From Bacteroidota bacterium (lineage in GTDB: Bacteria > Bacteroidota > Bacteroidia > AKYH767-A > OLB10): a stretch of 64,000 nucleotides of DNA. The notes beneath the pieces are model-generated. The model was given only the letters and a program-made list of their open reading frames with translations. It ran no database searches and was not told the origin of the DNA. This document shows positions 18,073 to 28,517 of the stretch, one piece after another (position 1 is the first letter of the stretch; each line of letters opens with the position of its first letter). The position numbers were made by a program, and so were the translations under genes. The DNA is taken from the NCBI GenBank assembly GCA_016717325.1, contig JADKFV010000003.1, positions 248,001 to 312,000 on the forward strand. Direction: 5' to 3'.

Positions 18073-19262
18073 TTGGGGTCAACCAATATATTTGGGGATT
18101 AGCTAAATTTTTCATTTTTTGGGAGATGGAAAATTTATTAATAGAATCGTTTTTACCGAGAGGAATATTAGCGCAGTTTGTTTTAACTGGTATTGAGGAA
18201 TTAGGTCAAGTTAAAATCAAGAAGGATAATTTGTATATTCATTTAGAAGAGAAGAATATGTTGCCAACGGGATATGATACAAAGGAATATGAATCAAAAG
18301 GATTTTTGTAGAGAAGTATATTCAAGATTTCCCAAACGTGCAAGGCGGTTTATTTGGTCATTAAACGAAGACGTTGGCGGCATAAAATAGATTCAAGTCA
18401 AGAGATTTCAACGGATTGTTTATTTATCACTGAGGGTTCAAAATTAACACAAGAACTTTCAGATTTTTTAAAAGGTACAGGTAGACCGGAAGATAAGCTG
18501 TTTTATTGGCAGTGAAGTATTACGCAAGCATTACAAACATAAGGTTAGTGAATATAGTAAGGTCCAGAAAGAACGTCCTATTTGATTTACCCGAAAATAT
18601 TGGTGAGCGATTAGATTGATGAGGTGAGTTTATCCAAGGGCGAGTTGTATACCATGTAACGAACAAGGATGGCAAAGGGAAAAGCGAGGCTGATATTATT
18701 GAGTTTTGGAGAAAATTTAGAAAAAGAAAAGCAGAAAGAGATAACCCTGATATGGCAACAATAGGAACATGCCACGCGTCTTTTCAGAAGCCTACAACAG
18801 ATCACTTATGTAATTAAATTAGCAATGGAAGGATGCAACATGTTCGTATTAAATGGGAAGAACTTGATAAAGAAAATAAGACCATTAAAGAAGCAAAGAC
18901 AAAGGATTAAAATATTCCAACTGTATTTAAAATGAGGATACACCCAAACAATTACTAGCTCGGTCTCGTTACATCATTGCCAAAAGGCAAATCAAAAAGA
19001 AAGAGCGGAACTATTATTTGAACATTATCCATTATTGAAACATTATAACCGCAACCAAGAGGTATTTATAAAAATACCAGCATGGATAAAGCCAAACAAG
19101 AAATGGACAGTGGTTAGAAAACCAATAAACTTGTATTAAAGAGTTTACTACTAACCTCAATAAACATCTGACCTTTAACGCTAAAATATTACCAAGGTGT
19201 CAAAGAAATACCTCTTCCTCTTTAGATTGGAAAACTATTTCATCCCCAAAAGTTGTCCCATT
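18073..19262 (+). mobile_element. Decayed ISAon1-like insertion sequence
   Basis: A transposase remnant is flanked by matching inverted motifs: GGGGTCAAC ... TTTGGGGAT on the left (18075-18099) and ATCCCCAAA ... GTTGTCCCA on the right (19242-19260). These are plausible terminal inverted repeats, though the spacer between the two blocks differs between ends. The exact ends are uncertain by about 10 bases. The element is riddled with frameshifts and cannot be autonomous. Confidence 0.7.
18126..19240 (+). pseudogene. ISAon1-type transposase, degenerate
   Basis: The first 61 codons read cleanly (MENLLIESFLPRGILAQF to YESKGFL), matching the N-terminal region protein of ISAon1-type elements. The rest is scattered over frames: KAVYLVIKRRRWRHK, TEGSKLTQELSDFLK, DEVSLSKGELYT, GKSEADIIEFW, IKWEELDKENKTIKEAK, then pieces of the ARSRYIIAKRQ and QKERAELLFEHYP type, and finally YQGVKEIP..RLEN. 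Order and spacing match an ISL3-like DDE transposase. At least six stops or shifts are needed to read through, far more than in neighbouring genes, so this is real decay. Confidence 0.8.
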
Positions 19263-19455
19263 TTTTGCCAATTCGTAGTTCGGGAGTACTCACTATGACA
19301 CTCACTGCATGCTCTTGGCTTTACCCTTTTGCCTTAATTCCTTTTACTTATGAATAACTACCGTTAATAAATATCACTAATTACAATGTTAACAAGTTTG
19401 GTGTATACGAATAGAGTTATTTCTTTGCGCGAAAGCAAAAGATAACTTCGCATCC

Positions 19456-20553
19456 ATGAAAAAGAGGATAATTATAATTGTAGGCACGCGGCCAAATTTC
19501 ATAAAAGTTACGCAATTTAAGCGTTTCAATATAGAGTTGGGCGAGCCATTCGATATAAAGATTGTGCATACCGGGCAACATTACGATGATAAAATGGCCG
19601 ATGTATTTTTTCGGCAGTTTGCACTTACTCCCGATTATTTTTTGAATATTCCTGCGGCCAGTGCCAATATACAAATGGCCGAAATAATGATTCGCCTTGA
19701 ACCGGTGCTTACAGACTTTAAACCTGACCTGATGATAGTGGTAGGAGATGTAAACTCTACTTTTGCGGCAGCACTTACTGCAAATAAACTGGGCATAAAA
19801 CTGGCACATGTTGAAAGTGGTTTGCGCAGCAACGACCGCACCATGCCCGAAGAAATAAACCGCTTGCTTACCGATGAAATTACCGATTTGTTTTTTGTGA
19901 CAGAGCAAAGCGGCATCGACCATTTGTTGCAGGAAGGTAAAAGCGAAAGCAACATTTATATGGTGGGCAATACCATGATTGATACATTGGTGGCTTGCGA
20001 AAAAAATATTGAAGAAGATATAATTTTAGAAAAACTTAATCTTCAACCAAAGCAATTTGTATTGATGACCATGCATCGCCCGGCAACAGTTGATAGTAAA
20101 GAAGGGCTCGAAAAACTTCTCGCTGTTATTAATATGATAACAGCACACTATCATTTAATTTTTCCTATACATCCTCGTACCCTTCACCGCATAGAATCAT
20201 TCGGATTGAAATCGCAATTTGAATCGAACGATAAATTGATACTGACTGATCCGATGGATTATTTTTCATTTCAAAAATTGACGCGCGATTGTATGTTTGT
20301 AATTACCGATAGCGGAGGAATACAGGAAGAATCTACTTACAGGCTGGTGCCATGCCTCACACTGCGGCCCAATACCGAAAGGCCTTCAACAGTTACCATT
20401 GGCACCAATGAACTTGTACCTTTCGACACCGAAAAAATAAGAAATTATATTGACGATATTCGTAACGGTGCATATAAACGAGGCGCTATTCCACCGCTGT
20501 GGGACGGCAAATCTACATTACGCATTCTCGAAAAACTGAAAACTTTGTTATAA
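19456..20553 (+). CDS. wecB: UDP-N-acetylglucosamine 2-epimerase, non-hydrolysing
   Basis: Converts UDP-GlcNAc to UDP-ManNAc, a precursor for enterobacterial-common-antigen-like or capsule sugars. The 365 residues show the family pattern: IIVGTRPNFIKV at the N-terminus, VHTGQHYDDKMADVFF, VVGDVNSTFAAAL, HVESGLRSNDRTMPEEINR, TMHRPATVD, and the UDP-binding TDSGGIQEEST. It is the first gene of the polysaccharide locus, 18 bases before the next glycosyltransferase. In some loci such genes are annotated mnaA; the reaction is the same. Confidence 0.95.
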   Translation: MKKRIIIIVGTRPNFIKVTQFKRFNIELGEPFDIKIVHTGQHYDDKMADVFFRQFALTPDYFLNIPAASANIQMAEIMIRLEPVLTDFKPDLMIVVGDVNSTFAAALTANKLGIKLAHVESGLRSNDRTMPEEINRLLTDEITDLFFVTEQSGIDHLLQEGKSESNIYMVGNTMIDTLVACEKNIEEDIILEKLNLQPKQFVLMTMHRPATVDSKEGLEKLLAVINMITAHYHLIFPIHPRTLHRIESFGLKSQFESNDKLILTDPMDYFSFQKLTRDCMFVITDSGGIQEESTYRLVPCLTLRPNTERPSTVTIGTNELVPFDTEKIRNYIDDIRNGAYKRGAIPPLWDGKSTLRILEKLKTLL

Positions 20554-20571
20554 AACTTTTGCAGGCAATTC

Positions 20572-22845
20572 ATGCACATCCTCATCATTCCATCGTGGTA
20601 TAAAACAGCATCGCAACCGGTGCTTGGCAGCTTTTTCGAAGAGCAGGCCCGCGGATTGATGGCACTGGGGCATAAGGTGTGTGTGATGTTTCCCGACATG
20701 TATCCGGTAAAAAATATATTCCAAAGCAAAAAGGATTTTGCCTATCATGTTATAGATAACGGTTTGCACACTTATGCATTTGTAATACAAAGTTTTTTGC
20801 CACGTGCCCGCGAACTCAATTACAAATATCTTGGTATAGCAAGTGTTAGGGTGTTTAAAGATTATATAAAAGAACACGGTATACCCGATGTGTTGCATGC
20901 ACATTCTGTTTTTCATGCCGGTATTGCTGCATATCATCTTTCACAAAAATATAATATCCCATTAATAATTACGGAGCATCTTACTCATTATATTACAGGG
21001 GGTATTGTTCATCCTTCCGAAATTAAAATTGCCAAGGAGGTTTTTGAAAATGCCGATGTTTCAATCACTGTGAGTAATTCATTTAAATACGAACTGGCCA
21101 AATCATTGAATATTGACCCGGCAAAATTTACAGTAGTAAACAACATGGTAAGCAAGCATTTTTTCGAAAATGTATTTGCTAATAAATATCGACCCGGCCA
21201 GGAATTTATTTTCCTCACCAATTCTTTTTTAAATGAACGCAAGAATCACATCCTGGCTTTTCAGGCGCTAAAAATATTGCTGAGCAAAAACTATAATGTA
21301 AAACTTAAACTTGGCGGCTATGGCGAATACGAACCTACACTGCGTAAGCTGGCCGAGCAACTGGGAATAAGTAAACAGGTAGAATTTTTGGGCCCGCTCA
21401 GCCGTGCTGATGTAAAAGTGGAACTCGATAAATGCCACGCATTACTTTTGCCAAGCACCTTCGAAACGTTTGGTGTGGTTGCAATCGAAAGTCTTGCCTG
21501 TGGCCGTCCGGTGGTTGCTACCAATAGTGGCGGGCCAAAGGATATTATAAACTCCTTCAATGGTAAACTGGTAGAAAGTTTTGAACCGGCCGATTTTGCC
21601 ATTGCTATGGAAAACATAATTACACACTACGATGATTATGATACTAAACGTATTGCACAGGATTGTTACGAACGATTTTCGCAGGAAAAAATATCGCGCG
21701 ATCTGGTTGCTATCTACCAAAAAGTATTAGCCATACGCTCAAATATTGACCAGCCCATTGCGATACCAAAAAATGCTACAGCCAAAAATATTTTACTCAC
21801 TTTTAATTACGAAATGTTTTTGCATGCGCAAAATAGTGGCAATGTAAACGATTGCCTTATTGAGCCTGCAGGTATTATAGAAGCCGCTTTGCATGAGCTT
21901 AAACTTAAAGCGGTATTTTTTATCGATACTTTGTTTTTGCAAAAACTCAAAGAACTTGGAAAAGTAAATGCAGTATGTAAAGCCGATTTTGAACTAATAG
22001 AAGCACAAATAATTGAGTTGGCAAAAGAAGGACATTATATTTTTCCACTTATCAATTTTCAATGGATGGATGCACACTATAATCCTGCTATCAATGCGTG
22101 GACGTTTAACTATTCGCGCTCGCACATGGCAAGTAGCATAGGAGAAGCTGCCTGTACAACTATTGTTAAAGACAGTGTAAGTTTGATTGAAACTATTTTG
22201 GTCAACAAAAAACATCACCCTGTAAATGGTATAAGAATTGGAAACTGGAGTACACAACCTTTTCAATGCCTTGCTACTGCTTATAAAAAAGCGGGTATCG
22301 TATATGATTTTAGTGTGCTGTGTAATTCATACAGCCACTCCCTCAATCAACAGTTTGATTATACTGCTGTGGTAGATCCTAACGTTTATAAATTCAATGA
22401 TGATATAGCTGTATCGAAAAGTGACGGAGCCTTTACCGAATTTCCGGTGCCTGTTATTTCCACACAAAAAGCACATTTTTCATATGATGTCGGTCTTACT
22501 ATTTTTGACACTTCAAAAAATAAGGCAATAAAAAAATTGCAACAGCAGGAATTGGAAAACTTTGTTTCGCTTCATCATGAAAAAAAGTTTGACGATAACG
22601 CCAATCATGTTACCGGAAAAATGGCCAACTATTTATCGGTACAAAATCTGTCGGAAGCCAATATGGCGCTATTCAATAATGAGATACAAAACAATAATTA
22701 TTTGCAATTGGTAACGTATACTAAAATGGTTAAAGAGAAAAATTTTGACATTTTTATTGAAATGATGAAAAAGGTACAACAACATTTCATTATCGAACAA
22801 CGATTGGAAAAGATGGCCGTCACAATAAATAACACCAACGCCTGA
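20572..22845 (+). CDS. GT4 glycosyltransferase fused to a degenerate polysaccharide deacetylase-like domain
   Basis: 757 residues in two parts. Residues 1-390 are a GT-B family 4 glycosyltransferase: NERKNHILAFQAL, KLGGYGEYEP, and the donor site LPSTFETFGVVAIESLACG with both Glu of the ExE motif. Residues 405-700 resemble the NodB-like deacetylase-type domain seen in polysaccharide loci (ILLTFNYEMFLHAQNSGNV, AVFFIDTLFLQKL, LAKEGHYIFPLINFQWMDA). In such domains LTxDYE supplies the Asp and LHxHPxW the metal histidines; here they read LTFNYE and PLINFQW. So metal-dependent deacetylation is unlikely and the domain may be a glycan-binding or structural remnant. No stop or shift between the halves, so it is a true fusion. 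It lies between wecB and another glycosyltransferase. Confidence 0.85.
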   Translation: MHILIIPSWYKTASQPVLGSFFEEQARGLMALGHKVCVMFPDMYPVKNIFQSKKDFAYHVIDNGLHTYAFVIQSFLPRARELNYKYLGIASVRVFKDYIKEHGIPDVLHAHSVFHAGIAAYHLSQKYNIPLIITEHLTHYITGGIVHPSEIKIAKEVFENADVSITVSNSFKYELAKSLNIDPAKFTVVNNMVSKHFFENVFANKYRPGQEFIFLTNSFLNERKNHILAFQALKILLSKNYNVKLKLGGYGEYEPTLRKLAEQLGISKQVEFLGPLSRADVKVELDKCHALLLPSTFETFGVVAIESLACGRPVVATNSGGPKDIINSFNGKLVESFEPADFAIAMENIITHYDDYDTKRIAQDCYERFSQEKISRDLVAIYQKVLAIRSNIDQPIAIPKNATAKNILLTFNYEMFLHAQNSGNVNDCLIEPAGIIEAALHELKLKAVFFIDTLFLQKLKELGKVNAVCKADFELIEAQIIELAKEGHYIFPLINFQWMDAHYNPAINAWTFNYSRSHMASSIGEAACTTIVKDSVSLIETILVNKKHHPVNGIRIGNWSTQPFQCLATAYKKAGIVYDFSVLCNSYSHSLNQQFDYTAVVDPNVYKFNDDIAVSKSDGAFTEFPVPVISTQKAHFSYDVGLTIFDTSKNKAIKKLQQQELENFVSLHHEKKFDDNANHVTGKMANYLSVQNLSEANMALFNNEIQNNNYLQLVTYTKMVKEKNFDIFIEMMKKVQQHFIIEQRLEKMAVTINNTNA

Positions 22846-22885
22846 TAGAGGATTTTAATATTATAACAACGCTAAACAACAGACA

Positions 22886-24026
22886 GTGATATACTTTACA
22901 TACGCAGAGCCATATAGCGGAGTGCTTTCGGGGCAGGCCATAGATGTATGCCGGTATTTGCGTGCCGAGTTAAAAGTGAAAATACGGCTGATAATGTTTA
23001 TTTCGGTACGGCATTATTTTGCCGAGCGATCGAAAATAAAAAAAGAATTTCCTTCGGCCTGGGTTATACCTATGTCGCCAAAATTATCATCATGGAAATT
23101 GAATAGCTGGCCTCTGGCTTTTATTTGTTTGATAACTGGCGAACGGAAAATAATTGCACGCAACGTGCTTGCTGCAAACATTGCATTTAAAGTGAAAAAT
23201 GGGACTGCTGCACACTGTTTGTTACGATGGCCGCGGTGCAATGACAGCAGAATGGACCGAATACAAGTTGGTTCCCAGCGAAGAGGTGAGTCGCAATATT
23301 TTACAGCTCGAAGCCAATGCAGTTATAAAATCCGATTTTCGCATTGCAGTTTCAAGCCGGTTGGTTACATACTGGCAAAATACTTTTGAATACAACACTG
23401 GCAATCATGTTGTAATTCCTTGTACGCTACATTCGAGTTTTGTGTTGTTGCCGGCAAACGAAAAATCGGTATTGGATTTTCGTAAAAAATGGAATTACAA
23501 TTCAGACGATTGCATTCTTGTATATTCAGGTTCGTTAAGTGGCTGGCAATCGTTTCATATTTTGACAGATTTTCTGCAAACACATTTGGCAGCATCAGCA
23601 AAAAATAAAATTTTGTTTCTGAGCGAAAAAAACGATAGCATAAAACAACTTACTTCTCAGTTTCCGCAACAGGTAAAACAAACATGGCTCAAACATTCCG
23701 ATGTGCAAGAGGCTTTGTCGGCATGCGATTATGGTTTGATGATTCGCGAAAATGCTATTACAAATAGTGTTGCATCACCAACAAAATTTGCCGAGTATTT
23801 ATCGGCAGGGTTAAAAATTATCACCTCCGATAATCTTGGCGACTATACTGATTTTGTGCAGAAACATCAATGTGGAATAATAGTGAAAACGAAAAATGTG
23901 TATGAGATAAAACCGCTAAATATTGACGAGCGAAACTCAAATATTAAACTGGCAGAAAAATTTTTTACAAAAAAATCGCATGAGCAATCATATAAATTGT
24001 TGGTGCAAAAATTAAAAGGAAAATGA
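22886..24026 (+). CDS. Glycosyltransferase, GT4-like (one frameshift)
   Basis: Probable glycosyltransferase of about 379 residues. The first frame starts at GTG 22886 (MIYFTYAEPYSGVLSGQAID) and continues to AANIAFKVK. The second picks up at about 23199 with MGLLHTVCYDGRGAMTAEWT. The run at 23195-23199 has five A's where four keep the frame, so one extra A separates the pieces; without it the gene is 380 codons. The C-terminal half has CILVYSGSLSGWQSF (start of the donor domain) and SVASPTKFAEYLSAGLKIIT, the donor-site helix of GT4-like enzymes. Its stop overlaps the epimerase start (ATGA at 24023). Specificity unknown. Confidence 0.8.
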
Positions 24027-24931
24027 GCAAAATATTAATCACCGGGGGGGCAGGGTTTATTGGTTCGGCTATTTTAAAACATTTAAACAACGAGCAGCAC
24101 GAAATTTTTGTAATTGATAATCTCAGTTTTGGCAACCGTGCTTTTATCGATATTCCCGATTCGCATTTTTATCAACTCGACATTCTCAATCACGATGAGT
24201 TGATAAAGACAATAAAAAAAATTAACCCCGATAAGGTGATTCATCTTGCTGCTATACATTTTATTCCTTACTGCAATCAGCATCCTTTTCAATCGGCAAA
24301 CATCAATATACAAGGCACCATGAATGTGCTCGAAGCTATAAAGCAAACCAATTGCAATCAGGTTTTGTTTGCTTCAACAGCTGCAGTATATCCCATTTAC
24401 GATGGGGCTTTAAGCGAAGAACACGAAACAGGGCCTATGGACATTTATGGCCTTTCGAAATTAACCGGTGAGCAATTGTGTCAAAAGTTTTTTCTCGAAA
24501 CCGGAATTGCTACCGTTATTTGCCGGTTTTTTAATGCCTTTGGTCCTAACGAAACCAATCCGCATTTGATACCCGAAATTCAACACCAAATAAAAAGCGG
24601 TAAACGAACCATTGAACTTGGAAATATTTTACCTAAGCGCGATTTTATTCATACCTACGATATGGCAAATGCTATTTCGATAATGATAAAAAAACTTACA
24701 ACAGGTATCACCACAATCAATTTAGGGCAAGGCGAAGAATATGCCGTTACCGAAATTGTGAATGCTTTTGAAAGGATATTAAACGAAAAAATAACGATAG
24801 AGATAGACGAAGCCCGCGTGCGAAAGGTAGAACGAATGCACCTGCTGGCCGATGTTTCAAAACTAAAGGCCTTAGGGTGGCAACCTGCTATAAGTATCGA
24901 CATGGGAATAAAAACCCTGCTCGAAGCATAA
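24023..24931 (+). CDS. NAD-dependent sugar epimerase/dehydratase (extended SDR)
   Basis: Acts on a nucleotide sugar, most likely as a UDP-hexose 4-epimerase. Extended SDR features: NAD-binding ILITGGAGFIGSAILKHL at the N-terminus, HLAAIHFIPYCN, FASTAAVY with the catalytic Ser/Thr, and the YGLSK catalytic Tyr-Lys pair at about residues 146-150. RDFIHTYDMANAI and the C-terminal WQP motif fit the GalE/RfbB group. 302 residues, slightly short but complete. It overlaps the preceding glycosyltransferase by ATGA, so the two are translationally coupled. A seven-G run near 24044 does not break the frame. Confidence 0.9.
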   Translation: MSKILITGGAGFIGSAILKHLNNEQHEIFVIDNLSFGNRAFIDIPDSHFYQLDILNHDELIKTIKKINPDKVIHLAAIHFIPYCNQHPFQSANINIQGTMNVLEAIKQTNCNQVLFASTAAVYPIYDGALSEEHETGPMDIYGLSKLTGEQLCQKFFLETGIATVICRFFNAFGPNETNPHLIPEIQHQIKSGKRTIELGNILPKRDFIHTYDMANAISIMIKKLTTGITTINLGQGEEYAVTEIVNAFERILNEKITIEIDEARVRKVERMHLLADVSKLKALGWQPAISIDMGIKTLLEA

Positions 24932-25029
24932 CTTTTGTTGATTAATATTTCCTTTTTTTATGTTCAAAATAAATTGCATTATGCGGTGGGCAAATTAGCC
25001 AACAAAGTATACTTGCATTTTATTTATAA

Positions 25030-26175
25030 GTGGCACAACACAAACTACATATCACCTTTTGCACCGATGGTATTTACCCACACGAAGTGGGCGGAATACA
25101 ACGACACTCGCGCTTGCTTATTGAAGCCATTGCCCGGCTCGATGTTGTAAAGCTGAGTGTGATACATCCGCATATTGAAAAAAAGGTATTCGACAATCCC
25201 AATATCGAAGAATATGATTTGAATTTGCATTTCGATTCGAAACTTTATGCAGTAAACTGTGCTAAATATTCGAAATCGGTTTATGCTATTTTACAAAAAT
25301 TAAAACCCGATATTATTTACGCTCAAGGACTTGCAGTATATAGCGGTATTCAACATATAGGTTACAAAACAATTGTAAACCCACATGGGTTAGAACCTTA
25401 TAATGGTCTTACATTGCGCGATAAGTTTACCACTTGGCCATTGCGAATTTATTTGAACAGAGTGTTTAAGCATGCAGCACTTATTGTGTCGCTGGGTGGC
25501 GAATTGAGCGACATAATTCACAGCAAAGCAGGTATTGCAAAAAAGAAAATAGTTGTGTTGCCCAATGCGGTAAACCTTATTCCAAAAACCGGAAAAAAAT
25601 TCAACACCGAAAAAAAATCCTTTTTATTTGTAGGCAGGTTTGCACATAATAAAGGCATTGATTTGCTTTTACGAAGTATAGAAAAAATAAACGCCAAAGG
25701 ATATGAAAACAAATGCGTTTTTAATCTTGTTGGCAAAGGTCCCCTCTACGAGAAAATGAAACACCGCTATTCATTATCGAATGTAATATTTCATGGCTTT
25801 GCCAATGATGAAATGTTGGAGCATCAATATTCAAGCAATGATGTTTTTGTGTTTCCAACTTTGTTTGAAGGTATGCCTACTGTAGTGCTCGAAGCCATGG
25901 TGCACGGTATGCCAATAATAGTAAGCAACACAGGTGCCACCATCGAACTTGTAGATTCAACAAACGGACATCTGATTGAAAAAAATAACGAAGACCAATT
26001 GGTGCAGGCGATAATTTCCATTTTACAAGCTGATGAAAATAAGCTTCAAAAAATGTCAGAGGCTTCATACGAAAAGGTAAAAAATAATTTCACCTGGGAC
26101 ATAGTAGCACAAAAACATTTAGCCATTTTTTCGCAACTGGCATCGCACAATAAACAAGTTGAAAATAAAAAATGA
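25030..26175 (+). CDS. Glycosyltransferase family 4
   Basis: GT-B retaining glycosyltransferase, 381 residues. The acceptor half begins ITFCTDGIYPHEVGGIQRHS, with the GGxxxH-type loop near the N-terminus. The donor half has FLFVGRFAHNKGIDLLLRSI, NLVGKGPLYEKM and FPTLFEGMPTVVLEAMVHG (ExxxxxxxE donor motif). The start is GTG at 25030; the upstream frame from 24935 is a different reading frame and looks non-coding. Its last codons overlap the start of the membrane protein at 26172 by four bases. Part of the polysaccharide locus; the donor sugar is not predictable. Confidence 0.92.
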   Translation: MAQHKLHITFCTDGIYPHEVGGIQRHSRLLIEAIARLDVVKLSVIHPHIEKKVFDNPNIEEYDLNLHFDSKLYAVNCAKYSKSVYAILQKLKPDIIYAQGLAVYSGIQHIGYKTIVNPHGLEPYNGLTLRDKFTTWPLRIYLNRVFKHAALIVSLGGELSDIIHSKAGIAKKKIVVLPNAVNLIPKTGKKFNTEKKSFLFVGRFAHNKGIDLLLRSIEKINAKGYENKCVFNLVGKGPLYEKMKHRYSLSNVIFHGFANDEMLEHQYSSNDVFVFPTLFEGMPTVVLEAMVHGMPIIVSNTGATIELVDSTNGHLIEKNNEDQLVQAIISILQADENKLQKMSEASYEKVKNNFTWDIVAQKHLAIFSQLASHNKQVENKK

Positions 26176-27481
26176 AACAGTTTATTAAAGAGCGCATCGA
26201 ATTTATTTGTATACTCATTTCGTGGGTGGTGGCCGGGGTTTATATCGATGATAATGTTGCTGTTTTGCTAATGTCGGCTTCTATAATATTATTGAAGTAT
26301 AAAGGCAGGTATATCGAACTTATTCTTGGTTTTATGATGATATTGGTTCTGTCCGATAATCGTAACTGGAGTATGGAATGGACAGGTAATGCCAAAAATG
26401 TTTATATTGTTTTGTTAAGCCTCATTGCCATTTTCGACAGAAAACATTTTACTGTGCCCAATAAATTATTTCTGCCATTTGTGCCTTTTTTTGATTTATG
26501 CTGCTTTGATTGTTTACAAAAATCCCGAACCCATAATAAGTTTCCGAAAAGTGCTTTCCTACTTCTTGCTATTTGCTTTTATACCATTGTACTTTTCAAA
26601 GTTATTAAAAGAAAATCCTGTGCAATTTTTACGCGATGTTATATATTTTTCGATTGGCTTATTGCTAGTAGGATTTTTATACGCCATTGTCCGTCCCGAT
26701 CTTACTTTTTTGGTGGAGCGCTATAATGGTATTTTAGGAAACCCCAATGGTGTCGGTATTTTTTGTAATGTACTTTTGTTTGCCATATACATTATCACTG
26801 ATAAGTACCCTGAATTATTTACCAATCGCGAAAAATTATTTTTCTACGTTGTAATTGGAATAAGTATGATAATGGCCGGTACACGAACAGGAATTATGTC
26901 GGTGATGATATTTTTATTGTTTGCCCGTTTCAACAAACTATCACCTTTTTATGGTTTCGCTATTCTTATTGTAATAGCACTTTCGTATCAACTTTTTACT
27001 GATAATCTTTCAGACATTTTACACAGTCTCGGCCTCGAAAAATCTTTACGCTCCGAAACTATTGAAAGTGGTTCGGGAAGGTTTGTGGCCTGGACATTTG
27101 CCTGGACACATTCAAAAAAATTATTTCTTTGGCATGGGTTGGGATTACGATAATCAGCTATTCACACTCTATCGCCCCTTGCTTAGTTCGCTTGGCCACA
27201 ATGGTGGAATACACAATGTGTTTCTTGGCTTTTGGCTTTGTCTGGGCATTGTAGGAGTAGTACTGTTTTATTATGCCTTCTTTAAAACTTATTTTATGGC
27301 TGCATCGCGAAGCCGCCTGGCATTGCCATTTATGTATGCTGTTTTATTTTCCACTACCTTCGAGGCGTGGCTTATGGGTTCGCTCAATCCATTTACAATT
27401 TATTGGTTATTAGCATTGCAAGTTATTTTTTATGAATCAATCGCACCAGCCAAGGAAAAAAGCCTTGTTCCTGTACTTTGA
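26172..27481 (+). CDS. O-antigen ligase/polymerase-like membrane protein (two frameshifts)
   Basis: Polytopic inner-membrane protein of about 435 residues, the candidate Wzy polymerase or WaaL-type ligase of the locus. Three frames join into one protein: MKQFIKERIEFICILISW to NKLFLPFVPF; LIYAALIVYKNPEPII to SETIESGSGRFVAWTFAW; and NYFFGMGWDYDNQLFT to the end. The breaks are a seven-T run at about 26487-26493 (six expected) and a seven-A run at about 27114-27120 (six expected); both are single-base insertions. Landmarks are GNPNGVGIFCNV, AGTRTGIMSV and the loop GHNGGIHNVFLGF, as in the Wzy_C/O-antigen ligase family. Removing two bases gives 436 codons. Confidence 0.82.
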
Positions 27482-28517
27482 GTTGGCAGGATATTTTATT
27501 TCTTCGCTCCGACAATTAACCACAAGTTATGACGTGGATGCGCATGTGGTAAATTATCCTGTAAATGCTGTGGCGCCATTTCAATTCGAAAAACCTGATA
27601 ATGTTTATTTTTACGAACGTGCATCGTTCAATCGCGAGTCGCTCATAAAATGGATTGAAGAATTAAAGCCATCTTTTATTTTTTGTTGTGGCTGGATTGA
27701 TAAAGATTATGTAGCAGCATGTAAATATTTTTCAGGATCTATCACTACGGTATTATCGCTCGACAATCCATGGCAGGGAAAAATAAAACAGCACATTGCC
27801 GGTATCATTGGCAAAATATATTTATCAAGAATATTTCATTATGCTTGGGTGCCCGGTCAGCCTCAGGTTAATTATTGCAAGCAATTGGGGTTTGCTAAGA
27901 ATACCATTTTTACCGGTTTGTATGCTGCCGATTTGCAATGGTTCAACCAACAGTATGAACTTAACAAAGCTGCGAAAGAAAAATCGTTTCCAAAAAAGTT
28001 ATTATTTGCAGGGCGATATACCGAACATAAAGGAGTGAAAGAAATGTGGAATGCTTTTGTGCGCTTGCATAACGAAACCCCCAACGAATGGGAATTGTGG
28101 TGCCTTGGCAAAGGTGAACTCGAACACTTGTTGCCTAAGCACGATAAGATTAAAAATTTTGGTTTTGTGCAACCTGCCCAACTAGGAAGTTTTATTTCGC
28201 AATGTGGTGTGTTTATTCTTGCCAGCCGCCTCGAACATTGGGGTGTGGTGCTGCACGAATTTGCTGCGGCCGGCATGCCTATCATAAGCAGTGATAAAAC
28301 TTCGGCTGCATCATCGTTTTTGGTAGATAAGAAAAACGGATGGTTGCAAAAAGCCGGTGATGAGGAAAGTATGTTGCAATGTTTCAAACAGATGATTGCC
28401 GCTAGCAACAGTGAGCTTAATGTGATGGCCACAAACAGTCATCAACTGGCACAAAGTATATCGCCAAAGCAATGGGCCGCCACTGCATGGATGTTACTCA
28501 ATAAAAAAGACGGGTAA
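27432..28517 (+). CDS. Glycosyltransferase family 4
   Basis: 361 residues, GT-B fold. The N-terminal half has AYIxS-like FELAGYFISSLRQLT and later VLSLDNPWQGKIKQH. The donor half has LLFAGRYTEHKGVKEMWNAF, WCLGKGELEHLLPKH and LASRLEHWGVVLHEFAAAG, in which the usual ExE pair becomes E-H-W-G-V-V-L-H-E. It overlaps the preceding ligase-like gene by 50 bases, and its stop overlaps the next gene (TAATG at 28515). Last clear polysaccharide gene in the locus. Confidence 0.88.
   Translation: MNQSHQPRKKALFLYFELAGYFISSLRQLTTSYDVDAHVVNYPVNAVAPFQFEKPDNVYFYERASFNRESLIKWIEELKPSFIFCCGWIDKDYVAACKYFSGSITTVLSLDNPWQGKIKQHIAGIIGKIYLSRIFHYAWVPGQPQVNYCKQLGFAKNTIFTGLYAADLQWFNQQYELNKAAKEKSFPKKLLFAGRYTEHKGVKEMWNAFVRLHNETPNEWELWCLGKGELEHLLPKHDKIKNFGFVQPAQLGSFISQCGVFILASRLEHWGVVLHEFAAAGMPIISSDKTSAASSFLVDKKNGWLQKAGDEESMLQCFKQMIAASNSELNVMATNSHQLAQSISPKQWAATAWMLLNKKDG

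Noticed and set aside
24935..25150. A 71-residue ORF before the GT4 at 25030
   Set aside because: It overlaps the GT4 coding sequence in another frame and has no family features.
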